A stretch of DNA of 18,578 bases, taken from contig JAOXYB010017764.1 of NCBI GenBank assembly GCA_028565635.1, forward strand, positions 1 to 18,578, read 5' to 3'. Origin of the DNA: Phoronis ovalis (Eukaryota; Phoronida; Phoronidae). The translations under genes were made by a program, and so were the position numbers. Within the stretch, counting starts at the first letter, position 1. Each line of letters opens with the position of its first letter. The notes under the pieces are model-generated. The model was not told the DNA's origin, ran no database searches, and worked only from the letters and a program-made list of their open reading frames with translations. This document shows positions 1-11,900 of the stretch, piece after piece.

Positions 1-1121
1 TATATAATATTGTTTATATAAATTGGGACAGTAATTCCAAGGAAATAGCTGACAGATGGCTAATGGAATTGTTGTCTTAGCACTTTTAAAATCTTAGTAA
101 TTAAATGTGACATCAATAAACAGAGGGTTATCATAGCAACAAGATATCAGTTTTATAGTTCACAGAAGGATTGTTAGTAAATGGTATTTCTTGCTATAAT
201 CATACTCCTTAATGTTTTTGTTTTCATTTGTCCAAAAATATCATAAGCTTCTTAATCCTTATTATTTAGCAGAGTTCAAGGCCACTATCTGGATTGGCAA
301 TAGATTTTGGTGATCAATCTGCTGATCTGCAGTTTATTTCAAAATTCCAGTCGATCAGGCAGCTGGAACCTGCTACTGGATCTAGCTAACTATGCATGCC
401 ACTGTAATCACAGTTATTCAGTTTAAAAGCTGGTAGTAAGCTTATGCAAAACTGCGTCATGTCAATAGTTAGTTTATTGATTTCTCTCCATAATTGTTCA
501 ATGGAAACATATAGGACTATAATAGTAAATACTTGATAAATAAATGAGGAGGAAAGCTACTGAGGAAAGTGATTTGTAAAGCAGTCACTAGCAAAATTAA
601 AGTGTTGTTAAAATCTACCAGATGCTGGGGCATACAGGTACAGATGTTTGATTGATTGTGAAAAACATTGAAGTGTAAGCTGTAGATATAGTATTTAACT
701 AGACGGTACCCGTGGTAAACCACAGATCTTGATAGAGATGTAGGTCACGTAAGGCCGAGTTCAGACATGTTCACGTGACTCTCACAGGCAAAAAATAATG
801 ATGTAAGAGTTTCAAAAATGCCCCATTAAATATGATACCGTTAACCCCAAAATTTGAGGAACCTGAGCCATCGTCGATACCTACGATGTCTCAAAAGATC
901 ATGATTCTACATGTAATAGTTTACAGACGGACACTCGAGATTTAGTAGTATATATTTATACTATGAATATTTTACATCTGTGTTTTCTATCCTGTGGTTT
1001 AATTTCTATCCTGTTACTTTTGGAAGTCCATAGAACCAACATGTTGAAGATTAATATGTATTTTTATGAGATAATGTTATTTATTCTAATATATGTAAGT
1101 ATGATTATTTTCTTTCACCAG
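1..1121 (+). other. Intron of the synaptogyrin gene (non-coding)
   Basis: No convincing coding exon is visible on either strand. The stretch ends in a good 3' splice site: a pyrimidine-rich tract followed by CAG at 1119-1121, directly before the synaptogyrin tail exon. Preceding synaptogyrin exons (TM1-TM3) must lie left of the window. The open frame continues upstream of 1122 to an ATG at 963, but that part is AT-rich hydrophobic translation without family similarity, so I treat it as intron. Confidence 0.6.
699..779. repeat. GC-richer patch with short inverted repeats, possible repeat fragment
   Basis: A stretch of mixed composition inside AT-rich intron. It holds the mini-palindrome GTGGTAAACCAC (arms GTGG/CCAC) near 713-724 and the pair GTCACGT (744-750) / ACGTGAC (773-779), which could pair as a hairpin. 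The ACTAGACGGTACCCGTGG-like start resembles ends of dispersed repeats I have seen in other genomes, but I cannot name a family. The right-hand arm contains a CACGTG E-box core. Confidence 0.25.
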
Positions 1122-1358
1122 GTGGCTCTAACTGTTCTTGCTGTTCTACGCTACAGGCAAGGTGTTACAGAAGACTTTGCCCCATCAGGCTATGAGCAAG
1201 ATGGGGGTGCTGGTGGTGCTTCTCCTTATTCAGAATATCCCGGTGGTTCAGCATATCCCAGTGGTGCAGGCACAACATCAGATGCCTACCAGCAGCCTCC
1301 ATTCACACCAGGTCAAGATGAGAAAACTGCTCCTGATTATCAACCCCCAACTTATTAA
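1122..1358 (+). CDS. SYNGR: Synaptogyrin, last coding exon (C-terminal 78 residues, partial gene)
   Basis: Synaptogyrins are four-pass membrane proteins of synaptic and other small transport vesicles. This exon starts right after an AG acceptor (1120-1121) and stays open to TAA at 1356-1358. It opens with the end of the fourth membrane helix (VALTVLAVLRYRQG), including the RYR(x)G that leads into the cytoplasmic tail of the family. A tail rich in Gly, Pro, Tyr and Gln follows, with YQQPPFTPG and the final DYQPPTY. These match the YQQPPFT...YQPPxY layout of synaptogyrin-2-type tails as I remember them. The intron is taken as phase 0 because GTG at 1122 is in frame. Earlier exons are off the left edge. 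A synaptophysin or SCAMP is less likely, because the tail ending is synaptogyrin-like. Confidence is high for the exon and good for the family. Confidence 0.8.
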   Translation: MALTVLAVLRYRQGVTEDFAPSGYEQDGGAGGASPYSEYPGGSAYPSGAGTTSDAYQQPPFTPGQDEKTAPDYQPPTY

Positions 1359-1623
1359 AAAGATTCTTAGTAATCAGTACCTGGTAACATGTTTATCACA
1401 CAATAGAATAAGTTTGTAACATATGCCTTATAGACTTTGTTGTATATGCACTCTATACTTTTAAATGCAAGAGCTTGTTAAATGATTACAAGTGAATTTC
1501 TTACAAATTAATCCTGTGTAATTGCAGTTTCGAGTTTTATAAATAGAAGTAAAAAAATATGCTCTCATTTGCATCATGTGATGACATATTAACTGGCCAT
1601 TATAATAGTGACTTACCTGGAAG

Positions 1624-1672
1624 ATTGCTTAACATTACTGTCAAATTGCTTAACATTACTGTCAAATTGCTT
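1624..1672 (+). repeat. 21-bp tandem repeat, about 2.3 copies
   Basis: The unit ATTGCTTAACATTACTGTCAA starts at 1624 and 1645 and restarts at 1666 (ATTGCTT). The two full copies are identical, so the duplication is recent. It lies in the probable 3' UTR of synaptogyrin. Confidence 0.9.
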
Positions 1673-3063
1673 CAGTTCTGTCGCTATTGAAACCTTCATC
1701 TTCTTATGCCAATGTGTATATTTCTTTTTAATTGTTCTTTTAGTAATTAATATAAGACTTTCGTTATATTTGTATATTAGTACTGGTACATATTATATGA
1801 TTTTATAGTCTGCTTGTTATCTATTTTCTTCACTGTGATGTCTCACTTTAATTTTGTTTCTAATGTCTTATTTATGAGTTATTCATAGTTGGCATGAGGA
1901 TGAAGAAATATACAACATAACTAGGAATTCAAATAGATGAAAAATTTGTGGTATTAGTTAATTTGTTAAATAAAATATTTAAAGGCAATATTCTATATCC
2001 TGTGTGTGAAAATTATACATCCCTAAATAACATTTCACACTTCTACTTGACCATGAATAAAACTTGGATTTAGTCTACATCGACACTGAATGAGAGACTT
2101 TCACAAACTGTACCATTATATATAGCTGTATAGACATCACTAGTGCAACAGTTTGCTATCTTGCATCTGAATCAGAATTCATAAAACCTGTAGCTCATAA
2201 TACCTAGTACGTAAGTGTTGAAAGTTTTTCAAGCTGCAAATTTTGTGTATTTATATGTACATTATTTGCGTGCCTGTATTAGTTTGTATGAGAAATTGTT
2301 GTAAATATTCAATGTTATCACAAATAGAAAAATGGTAGATTTTGTCGATAAGAATTATGGGCTTGGTATATCTATTACAGTATAACTACTATGAAAGTGT
2401 ATTTATTCTTTCGGGTAGATACTAGAAAATTAAATTAATACCATAGTATTGACATTCGTGAATAAAACTACGTGAGTTAGATAAGGCAGGTTAAAAAAAA
2501 AAATTCCGCAATGTACATGCTATTATCATCTCCACTGAATAACTTATACACGTGCTATTACCAGATGTTGCGTATTGGTTGCTTACTTACATAGAGATCT
2601 TATGCTGGTGAATTGATGCTTATGATAAAATAGGATTTTTAAATTTAAATTCTCTATTTTGTAAAGTGTAGGAAGTTGTTTTAATAATTCATAGGAATAA
2701 GAATTTACTTTTGCACATAAATTATTTGGTGGTTTTCAGAAAAAACACATCTAGCTAAATATGGCCGATTATATGGAGGTTGTGAGGAAAAAAATTATAA
2801 CTTAAAATATAAGTAGTTACCCTTTTCAATAACACTATTAGTTATTTTAACCAAAAAATTTGATTGTTTCTTTTGATGAAATGCACAAATTTAGTTGAAA
2901 CGGATGCATTGTTTAGCACAGGTAAGAGCTCACCTGTAAGTCATATTGATCGTATAACTAAAAACAGCAAGTATCATGCTAAATGGTTAAGAAAACACAC
3001 ATTTAAGTAATAAATATTTAGCATTTTTATTTGTACGAAAATGTCAAAAAATGATTTTGCAGT

Positions 3064-3075
3064 CCCCCCCCCCCC
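3064..3075 (+). repeat. Poly-C tract (12 C)
   Basis: Twelve consecutive C in an otherwise AT-rich region. It may be a slippage-prone microsatellite or the edge of an old insertion; no matching end was found nearby. Confidence 0.9.
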
Positions 3076-4034
3076 AGTGGCAAAACTAGGTAAACACCTG
3101 CCTTAAGTAACTGATGTATATTGTTTTGTAGTGATAACTTTTCTTCCCTTCATTCTTTATAACTGGTTAGCAAGCATGTTGGTTTGCAGTGCATACTGAA
3201 CAGTAAAAGCTGTGGAAATTTCGAAGCAAAATGTTTGAATTATATTGATCTACATTTTGCTTGCAATGCATCTGGCAGAAAGAATTTGATGCACTCCAGA
3301 TAGTAATGTAATCTCATAGGCACAAACGGTTAATCAACAAACTTGAGGTCATCTCTCAGACAGGTCCGTCTTGCATGACTTGGTATAATACTTGTTAAAT
3401 GGTTAGTGAAAAGTCGAGCATTCTTCACGATGAAGCAATCTGCAGGAGTCTGAAATGGCTCAAAGCAATCTCTAGTATTTAGCTCTAAATGTATACTATA
3501 TACTATTCTTTATTAATTGAAAAGTGTTTAGTATACTTTTGTATGAAGAAGTGTGTAGTTTATAGAAGCTTGGATAATAATGTAGTGATAAGTTATAACT
3601 GCATTACAGCAGGCATGCGTGTTGTATTTTTTGTACTAGGGTTGTAAATTTCAGATAATTTGTTGGACAAGTATGAAAATGTTATTTTAAAGTTGTTCAA
3701 AGTGATATTATATAAATTGTTGCTGTTGTCGCTTATTTTAAGTGTGTTTCTAAATTGTAAAATGTGTTTAGGTCATTAAATGTCAGTTTCGAGCGTGAAA
3801 AAACTGAATTTAGGTTTCATGAGGACTAGTACCACAAACTAAGTGTTTATTTGAAAGACAGGAATATCATTTGTTAGTCATAGCATCATTGATATTTTCA
3901 CTAAGATCGAGCAAACTATCAAAATTTGCATTCCTGTGAATGGTATGTGGCCTTGTGTTAAAATAATATAACGTTGTAATGCCACACTCGTCTTGCTTGT
4001 AGTGTTTAGAAATGTTCAGCAGTGCTTGTTGTCA

Positions 4035-4040
4035 AATAAA
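4035..4040 (+). promoter_or_regulatory. Candidate poly(A) signal of synaptogyrin
   Basis: AATAAA followed about 20 bases later by a T/GT-rich stretch (TTTTTGTGTGTT near 4059-4070). This is the best cleavage/polyadenylation arrangement among the + strand AATAAA motifs downstream of the stop codon. Inferred from motif layout only. Confidence 0.4.
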
Positions 4041-4070
4041 TCTACTATGTGGAAAACATTTTTGTGTGTT

Positions 4071-4783
4071 AAATTATTAAATGAATTTACATTTCTGGCA
4101 CCAGAACTATTGAAAGTTCCACTTACTTTAATGTTGGGTGAGTATGCCTTGAAACTGTTCTGATAAAATAGATGCAAAATTTGAAATTGATTTACTGACT
4201 ACAATAATGTCATCAATAGTATATAAAGTGCAGTGAATCACTCTGACTGAACAATTCAAGAAATCTACATTGCATTTAAAAGTAGATTTAGTTTCATAGA
4301 AAAATAATTAAAAAATATGTACAAAACATTTGACATAACACAGTATATACAGCTTGCATATGTTATATGCATGTGAAATCGTACCAGTTGGGACACACAT
4401 AAGTAGCTAGAAGGCACAAATTTCTGGCATAACAAAAATCTAACATGTCTACTAGCAAAATGTCGACAAAAAATAATAGCAACCTTTGCTATATTTCTTG
4501 GTATCATAACGAAATTGCTAAAATGTCTTGTGACCACAGCAGAAACATCGATCTCAAAATAGAAAGTTGTACAATATGCACCAAATTGGGGACTAGACTA
4601 ATGGACTAAGTAGCATTAATGATATTGCATACACTAGTATAAAAGCAGCATATATCTTGCACACAATACAAATTACATGCACATAAAGGGTGCATCATTA
4701 CCCTGCAAAACATATGAAATTGGCTAAATTAATAAAAAAAACTTTCAAAGCTGTTCACAGGATCAACAGATATGCTGAACTAA
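4071..4783. other. Intergenic stretch between convergent genes, nothing recognised
   Basis: AT-rich, with no splice-bounded coding similarity. The minus-strand open frame at 4265-4537 translates to low-complexity, Cys/Phe/Ile-rich sequence with no recognisable family and is not called. Confidence 0.5.
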
Positions 4784-4789
4784 TTTATT
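4784..4789 (-). promoter_or_regulatory. Candidate poly(A) signal for the G-alpha gene
   Basis: TTTATT on the + strand is AATAAA on the minus strand, about 930 bases past the G-alpha stop. A second AATAAA lies inside the MITE (4888-4893). If the distal one is used, the MITE at 4805-5035 would be part of the 3' UTR. Transcript ends are needed to choose. Confidence 0.25.
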
Positions 4790-4796
4790 TACTAAC

Positions 4797-5043
4797 TGCA
4801 TTACCCCAGGACTGGAGTTTGTGGAAAAATTGACGAAGTATTGGCAATTAGGGATGTGTTTTTAGAATGTCAGTGAAAGCTTACAATTTTATTTAGAGAG
4901 GAGGTCTGTCAAAAAGTCTCTTTAAACCTGCAGTGTTTCAAAGTGGTACTTTAAGCTATAAACAAATTTAGTGGATTTTTAACTGTACGTTTGTGTATAT
5001 AATTACCAACTTTTTCCACAAGTGCCTGCCCCAGGTGCATTAC
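4797..5043. mobile_element. hAT-like MITE, 231 bp, with perfect 8-bp target duplication
   Basis: The element spans 4805-5035 and is flanked by identical direct repeats TGCATTAC (4797-4804 and 5036-5043). The left end reads CCCAGGACTGGAGTTTGTGG and the reverse complement of the right end reads CCTGGGGCAGGCACTTGTGG. The two align without gaps, 13 of 20 identical, and both continue into AAAAA. There is no coding capacity. An 8-bp target duplication with short imperfect inverted ends is typical of hAT elements, so this looks like a non-autonomous hAT derivative. The superfamily is an inference from the duplication length. It lies in the 3' flank or 3' UTR of G-alpha. Confidence 0.8.
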
Positions 5044-5718
5044 TTTAATTTATAATTGTAGTTTTACAGTAACTGATGACGAAAAGCAGTATCCAGAAAC
5101 TAAAAGCAGAAGTAGGAATAATAATCCCCCATTAAAAGAGACTTGTAAATTATAACATTATTAATCCATTATTAATCACATCTGGCTGAAGTGTGATAAA
5201 AATGTTTTGAAAGGAGATAAACATAGTGATAAATCCTAAACAATCAGTTTTGAATAGCAAGAGGCACTTTTTGATGAATGTCAAATTTTACTGTAATATA
5301 CAAAAACATCCCATTTTGATGAGACAGACATGACAACTTTAACAAAAATATAATTTATCATTTCAAGCCTTACAGCAACATAATTATATTAAAGCTAAGG
5401 CAGTTAACAAATAGTATTTAACATTTTATATGCTTTTTAGTTACGAAGTAGTTGTATTCAGCAGATATTTTCACAATGCTTTCTTTGTGACTAAATACGC
5501 CACGGAATGTGACAACTGTAAAAAAAGCTTTGGCATTTAAAAAAAATCCTTCAGGACTGCTTCAGATAAAGGATACTGGGTCTAGGGAGGCAATTTCAGA
5601 TTTGTTTGTCAACAGTTGTTTTTACCATATATTAGTATCCAGTGGCTTCACGTACTTCAGTTTAGTTTAGATCGTGGAACTACCATCATTATACTTTTAA
5701 ACAGCCCGGAATTACAAT
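5044..5718 (-). other. 3' flank / probable proximal 3' UTR of G-alpha
   Basis: AT-rich, without coding signal or recognisable repeat. It directly follows the G-alpha stop codon (5719-5721) on the minus strand. Confidence 0.4.
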
Positions 5719-5997
5719 TCATAATAATTGTGCTTGTTTGAGATTATCTTTAACAATGGTGTCCATCACTACTTGGAAGACTACTTGAATATTACTGGTG
5801 TCCGTTGCTGTCGTAAAATGAGGATAAATAACTTTGCTAGGGTTTCGATTTGCCTTTTGAAACATGCCTTGAATGAACATTGCAGCTCGGTCAACATCTC
5901 TATCAGGTCCTGTGTATGCCGGGAAATAATAACGCATATGTCGACCTGAGTGTGTAATCTTTTCTTGAAATAAATCCACTTTGTTGAGAAACAATAT
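5719..5997 (-). CDS. G-alpha coding exon 8: G4, G5 and receptor-binding tail
   Basis: The acceptor is TTTCAG at 6003-5998. The exon encodes [14 protein letters not shown] (G4 NKxD), a loop with [30 protein letters not shown] (G5), helix alpha-5 ([14 protein letters not shown]) and the end KQAQLL, then TGA at 5721-5719. G5 reads TTAT instead of the TCAT of most animal classes. Confidence 0.97.
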   Translation of the reverse strand: MLFLNKVDLFQEKITHSGRHMRYYFPAYTGPDRDVDRAAMFIQGMFQKANRNPSKVIYPHFTTATDTSNIQVVFQVVMDTIVKDNLKQAQLL

Positions 5998-8900
5998 CTG
6001 AAATAAATGTTCATTGATTAACTCCCACTGTTACATCAAAAACAGTAAAGTTAATGTTAATAAGGTGTCATTAACATGATCTACTTAGGTGTATCTTAAA
6101 AGAATAACTGCTAAATTACTCGATGTAATTGTATGAAGTGCGACTCTGAAAGCAGCCTTTATAAACTTTTTTTTTGTCCACAATGCAATGGTATGAGATA
6201 TCAAAGGAGAACTCGGTTTGTGTGTATCATGTAATCCCTCAACTTCTATTTACACACAATAATTTGATTCTTACAATGTTATACTTTGACTACAACGTTG
6301 CACTACTAGAGATAATTTTTAAAGAAAGTTTTATTTTAGCATTTATAGTCTCAGGAGAACAAGATTTTCAAAATTTGCTTGTAGCAATGCCTCTAACTTG
6401 CTTGAGTCACTATAACTAAAACTACAACTGTAAGACTTACTGAATAACATTTCTAATAAAGTATGCACTTACCACTGAAGTGTCTATGAAAAATCTGTTG
6501 TTGCAAATGGAGCTAAACAATTGTAAACTTTCTTCAAGTCGATTCTGAAATGCAAACAGTAACTTTATTAAAGGTGGTATCAATCAGCATGGTATATTCT
6601 TTATACTTTAAAATAAATTTTAGCCAGTTAAAAAAAAAAGAAATAAAAGCATATATATTTTGAAAGTATACACCTCAAACTTAAATTTATAATTCATATC
6701 TCTCTGAGTATATGGAAAGCCATCAAGGTCATAACTTCTACGTATAACGCGCATAAAATGATTTATTACGCGTAATAATAAATATTTATCGTTCATAATT
6801 AATTAACAAATCGGAAAGCAGGAATTAAAACATGTGATTCAATATTATAATGTATAATTCGATTTATTATGCATTATAATTCAACTTATTAAGCGTAGTT
6901 ATTAGATTTATTATGCAAAATAATCAACCAATCAGAAAGCAGAAATTAATATGCGTAATAAATCGATCAATCGTAGACCTTCTTTCTTAATCCGTCCCAC
7001 CATTTGTTCTGTGTTTTCACTGCAGACTTTCTTGATTTGTTTATATTTTATAATGGCATGTCATCTATATATGCATGAACTAATATCAAATATGAATATC
7101 AAACTAAACTATAATGATACTAACTTTAAACGGGCATAATATTATATTATACAGATTTAGTACAATATAGTCAACGAAACAGTAGAAATTACCAGACTCG
7201 GAGAACTTAACATCAACATGCCACCCTTGTATAGGGTACCTGGTACAGGCAACTGTTACAATACCTGCTCCAGCAAAATAATGCAAACATATAAAATATG
7301 TTCTTTTGAAATGCAAAAATTAAAATGCAAGCTGTCTTAAACAAGTAATTCAAATACATATCCAGGATGTTTCTTTAAATTATCATTTTAAAATATCTTG
7401 TAAAGCTTTATATTTTGTGTAATGGCGACAGGAAACTGCTCTGCAGTACTGAAATGTATGTAACCATTTTTTGATTGGTCAATTTATTAGGGGTATTAAT
7501 TCCTGCTTTCTGGTTAGTTGATTTATTATGCATTATAAATCAAAAAATTAAACATAATAAATTGAATTAATACGCTTAATAATAATGATCCACACATGCT
7601 GATTCCTGTTCTCTAATTGGTCAATTAATTACAGGTAAAATTATTTTTATTATTAGGTGTAATAAATCCTTTTGAGTAGGCCACTAGGCATGCGACATGC
7701 ACTGTTGCCATTTTGGGTTAAAATTTAAATTTTGAAACTCAAAAGAGCATAAGTTCGAAATACCTCAACCTACTGAATATATCTTACAACCAAAGCAATT
7801 TTTTAAAATCTGAGACACATTTTGTAACTTTATATGTAAAGATTATTTGTGCAAAGCCTCCCAATTTTCATTCTTTTGAATTTTGTGTTTCATGACTTAT
7901 TTACTGGTTAATAAATTGCGCAATTAATTAACTATTCAGACAAAATTTAATATAAAACGCAAAGGGGGAATGAGAACGATACTCTCCACCTTTAAATTTA
8001 AAATTATGCTGACCAATAGTAAAAGACTGAGGTCACACTTAAAGAATCACCAGTAAATAAAAATCTGTATTTATAAACATTTTATTTATAATCGCCTTTT
8101 TGCAAGTATACCATACATATCGCATTTTAGAAATTATTCAGACCATGTGATATATACAATACACTGACACATCTCTGATATTCTCAAATTATTAAAATGT
8201 CTTTCCACTAACGAAATCACATGACAGCTTCATATCTACCAAGCAACATAACTTTCGAAATGAAAAAAAATAGATCCGTGACAATCACTATGACTGTGCA
8301 CCTTAGTTAATGCTAACATGATAGTTCTATACGTGGATAAAACTTTTCAGAAATGTTGATTTCAGTCCATGTGTCACTGTTAGGTTTTAAGATACTTAAT
8401 TAATTAGTTAAGTAACCTAATGAAGAGACATTTATGTAATTTGCCTCCTTGGTTATCTACAGTGTGTGCAATACAGTTATATTAATACAGCTTTAGTATT
8501 ACTGTGATCTTGAATCAAACATTGATGCACAAGACACTCGGGTTAAAGGCCATCACTATGGCAGATAAAAGGGAAATTCCATGCATGCATGGAGTGCATT
8601 TGACTACCATATCTGTTTAACAGGGATCGTTTTATTGCACTTTGAGAGAACTCTTCATATTGAACATACCACTTTGGAATCTTCATACAGAGTCATATCA
8701 TAGCCACTTAGAGCTACGACATATAGTATAGCTTTGACATCATCAAAACACTGTATCCACTTCCGCCGTTCTGTTCTTTGACCGCCAACATCAAATAACC
8801 TACAGAAATTAATATAACACATGTATATAACTAAAAGATGCACCCATGTTACTATTACAAGACTTACAAAGTATCTCAATGTAAAAGAGCCTCATTGCTC

Positions 8901-11900
8901 AGGGTGCTTTATTACTTATTAGTAATAAATGTTATAACCACTTGTAGCACAAATATACATTTCAGACATCATGTAATGCCATATCAGAAGTTAATACAAA
9001 TCCGAATTTGATACTGTGTTCTTATTGGACAATTGACAGTCCCATGTTTGTCACTGAATTTACATAACTACCTGGCCACGCTAATCCGTATATACCCTTT
9101 CACCTAGCTGCATGTATATTATATATATATATAATATTGAACTGTATTGACTTTTGAATTTGTATGAAGGTGTATTGAACTATTTCATTAATTTTAATGT
9201 ATTTTTTTCTTTTAAAAACATTTGAAAAATTGCAATGTCTATTTTAAAATTAATTCAGCAGAAAAAGATGGAGGAATTTTGATGAAAAATATTCAGTTCA
9301 TAATTTTCTAATGTATATTAGTCCTACTCATCTATATTAAATCATTAATTGTCAACTGCTGTGACATTGAAGGAATATACTACATTGGGTAGAGGTATGT
9401 AATAAAACAGTTATAAACTGGCATTTCAGGTGATACAGTGACATAATAAATCTCGAACTATAATTACGACCTAGGTCATTATTGTATTTTTTTTATTCAT
9501 ATCACCATAACACCCTCATTGCAAGTTTGTAACTGATACATATCACATAATTTACCTAAAAATGAGATCATGTATCCTGAAACACGTTTCTATAATTCCT
9601 GTTGTTCGAACTCTTGCTCTCAAAACGTCTATTGGATTTGGAATGAATTTTTCATAACATATACGATTCATATTTTCAAAATAACTACAAAATAGAGTTA
9701 AAAATGAAGTCATTATTGTCAATCAAAATAGCAGTTGCTTTAGTTATATAAATTTCTACAAGTTGCAGAATGTTGAGGCAGCAACAGACTATTTGCATGC
9801 ACTTGGTGGAGCCACCGGTCACAAAATCATCATCTCAAGAATGCTGTTTTGTGAAAAAACAATCAGTTCTTTTTCATTCAGAAACTGTGGTATTCTAGGA
9901 ATCTGGATTTGAAATGGTGGCTGCAGTAATACAAGTAGTGTGTTACACCAGACAGTAATACCAGCAATCATCATCATATTCATGCAGTGTTGTACAGAAT
10001 GGTTACATATCATAAATGCGCTATTTTCATTTTAGTTAATAATTTTGTGTTATTAGCAATCAGCATTCAGTATTTCCAAACACCATTTTACATGTCACGG
10101 TGTGACTTGTAAGTCATGAGAACATATGTATGACACAAAGACAATGTTATTGTCCTCGCTAGAATAATTTTGTTTAACGATGATCATGAAAAATCTTCAT
10201 GAGAAAAAAACTATGCATTTTCTTGTGGCTGCATGCCTTTAATATAAATTAGTTATAAACAAGACTTTACACTCGGTTCAAAGAACTCGTAGACTTACTA
10301 AATAGCAGAGTCATTAAGTTCGTATTCAAATCCCCTTGAGACAGCTAGTCTTACACCACGATCATTCCATAAAGCTTTGAGAGAATTTACAATAAATGGA
10401 AGCATAATCTGTCTTTCATCATAACATCTTTGGCATGACAATACATTTTGGGCATGAACCTTAAAAAAATAAATTACAATCATTCCTTTCCATCTTTGTT
10501 GCTATTTCACTCCAAGAATCAATAGAGATCTAGAAGCACAGAAATAAGAATTTTCATTGTAACCCCATTTTAGCCAACGCTGAAGGATGATTTGAGAAAA
10601 CAATGAATTGATATTTTAATGCATAATTTAAAATTAATATTAAATGAGCTATAAATCTATCATTATATTCATTTTCCTTAATTCTTATTATACACTAAGC
10701 AAAATTATATCGTCACATTTTTATATTAAAAAATACGTAAACTTTATAGTATATTTTTACCCTGTTTTTTGAGTTCTCTAAATTTATCCTCAAAATTCCC
10801 ATTCCATTTAGCACAAACTTCATAGAGCTCAGCAAATTTTCTAGAACTGTTGGCTATAAAATAAACAATTATGTTTTTGTTTCTGTACATGGTATTGAAT
10901 AATATTTAAAATCATAAAGTTAACATAGTGTGATACAAGTAAAAAATATGTGTACACTTTATGTCCAGCAACAAAAACAATAATTTAATAATACTATCTT
11001 GCTATCAAGAATTTAATAATGTTTATATATATCTTATCTGACCGAATTCATTAGTACACATTCCAAATCCATGCTATGAGATTTATGTTAAAGGACAATA
11101 AAAAATACCAACACATAGGTTACAACATTCCAGTGTTATTTGTATTTCCAGTTTCACTGTTAACCACAATTTAGGAATACCAACACATAAAATGTGTAGT
11201 TCCAAGAATTACACAGAAACAGATAATGTCATTAACATATACATGGTTCGGGCATTAAAGGCAAATTTTACTTCTCTGAATCTATACACATTTGTGGATC
11301 ATTAATAACATTAAAAATCTTAATATCTTTATTGGCTAAGTAATGGTACTGGTATGTACTAATCTTCACCTATCAATCACAGGAGCCAAAAGCTATCTCC
11401 AGCTAATCTATTTACCTTAAAGCTTATTAGTTCACTAAGAGTAAATCCATCATTATGGATAATCTTCATCTGTTTTACTAAAGTGCTTTTTCCACTTTCT
11501 CCAGCACCTGTAACAAATGATGAAAAAACACTATTACAAGGGCCCGGGGGGTACTCAAGGTTTTTTGACTACGGGGATGTGCCGCGGAATCCAATCCAAA
11601 GGTTTAGTTTGTGCTAAGATATATAAAACTAACTTAGAGTTTTATATATCCTAGGTTTGTGGTAGCAATCCCAATCCAAATTTTTTGAAATTTTAGGGTA
11701 GCATATACCAAATGTTGTGAAATATAAGGGTAGCAATCCAACATTTTAAACTATTTGAGTTTAGCAATCCATTTTTACGCAAACTGACTGATACAAACCA
11801 AATTCCAAAATTTAGTTATGGATACAAACCTAAAATTAATCCAAATTATTTTCTGTAGCAATCCAATTTTTTGAATATCTTTACGGTAGCAATCCAAAAA

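Larger units (their letters stand above)
1359..4070 (+). other. Probable long 3' UTR / downstream flank of synaptogyrin
   Basis: There is no supportable coding exon on either strand across about 2.7 kb; all frames break quickly in AT-rich sequence. Several AATAAA motifs occur on the + strand (1969-1974, 2056-2061, 2461-2466, 3009-3014, 4035-4040), so alternative polyadenylation is possible. The real UTR length cannot be fixed without transcripts. Confidence 0.4.

Noticed and set aside
963-1121. Open frame with an ATG at 963 leading into the synaptogyrin exon
   Set aside because: The translated part is AT-driven hydrophobic sequence, and a clean polypyrimidine-AG acceptor lies at 1121 exactly where family similarity begins. 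It is intron read-through.
1138-1419. Second + strand open frame overlapping the synaptogyrin exon
   Set aside because: It is a frame-shifted reading of the same exon; the other frame gives the recognisable tail and stops at a plausible C-terminus.
3064-3075. Poly-C as an assembly gap or CRISPR/array edge
   Set aside because: A single homopolymer with no repeats or spacers around it; nothing supports more than a microsatellite.
4265-4537. 90-residue minus-strand open frame between the convergent genes
   Set aside because: No recognisable domain, codon pattern or splice context; AT-rich chance frame.
5728-5949. + strand open frame opposite G-alpha exon 8
   Set aside because: Antisense shadow of a strongly conserved exon.
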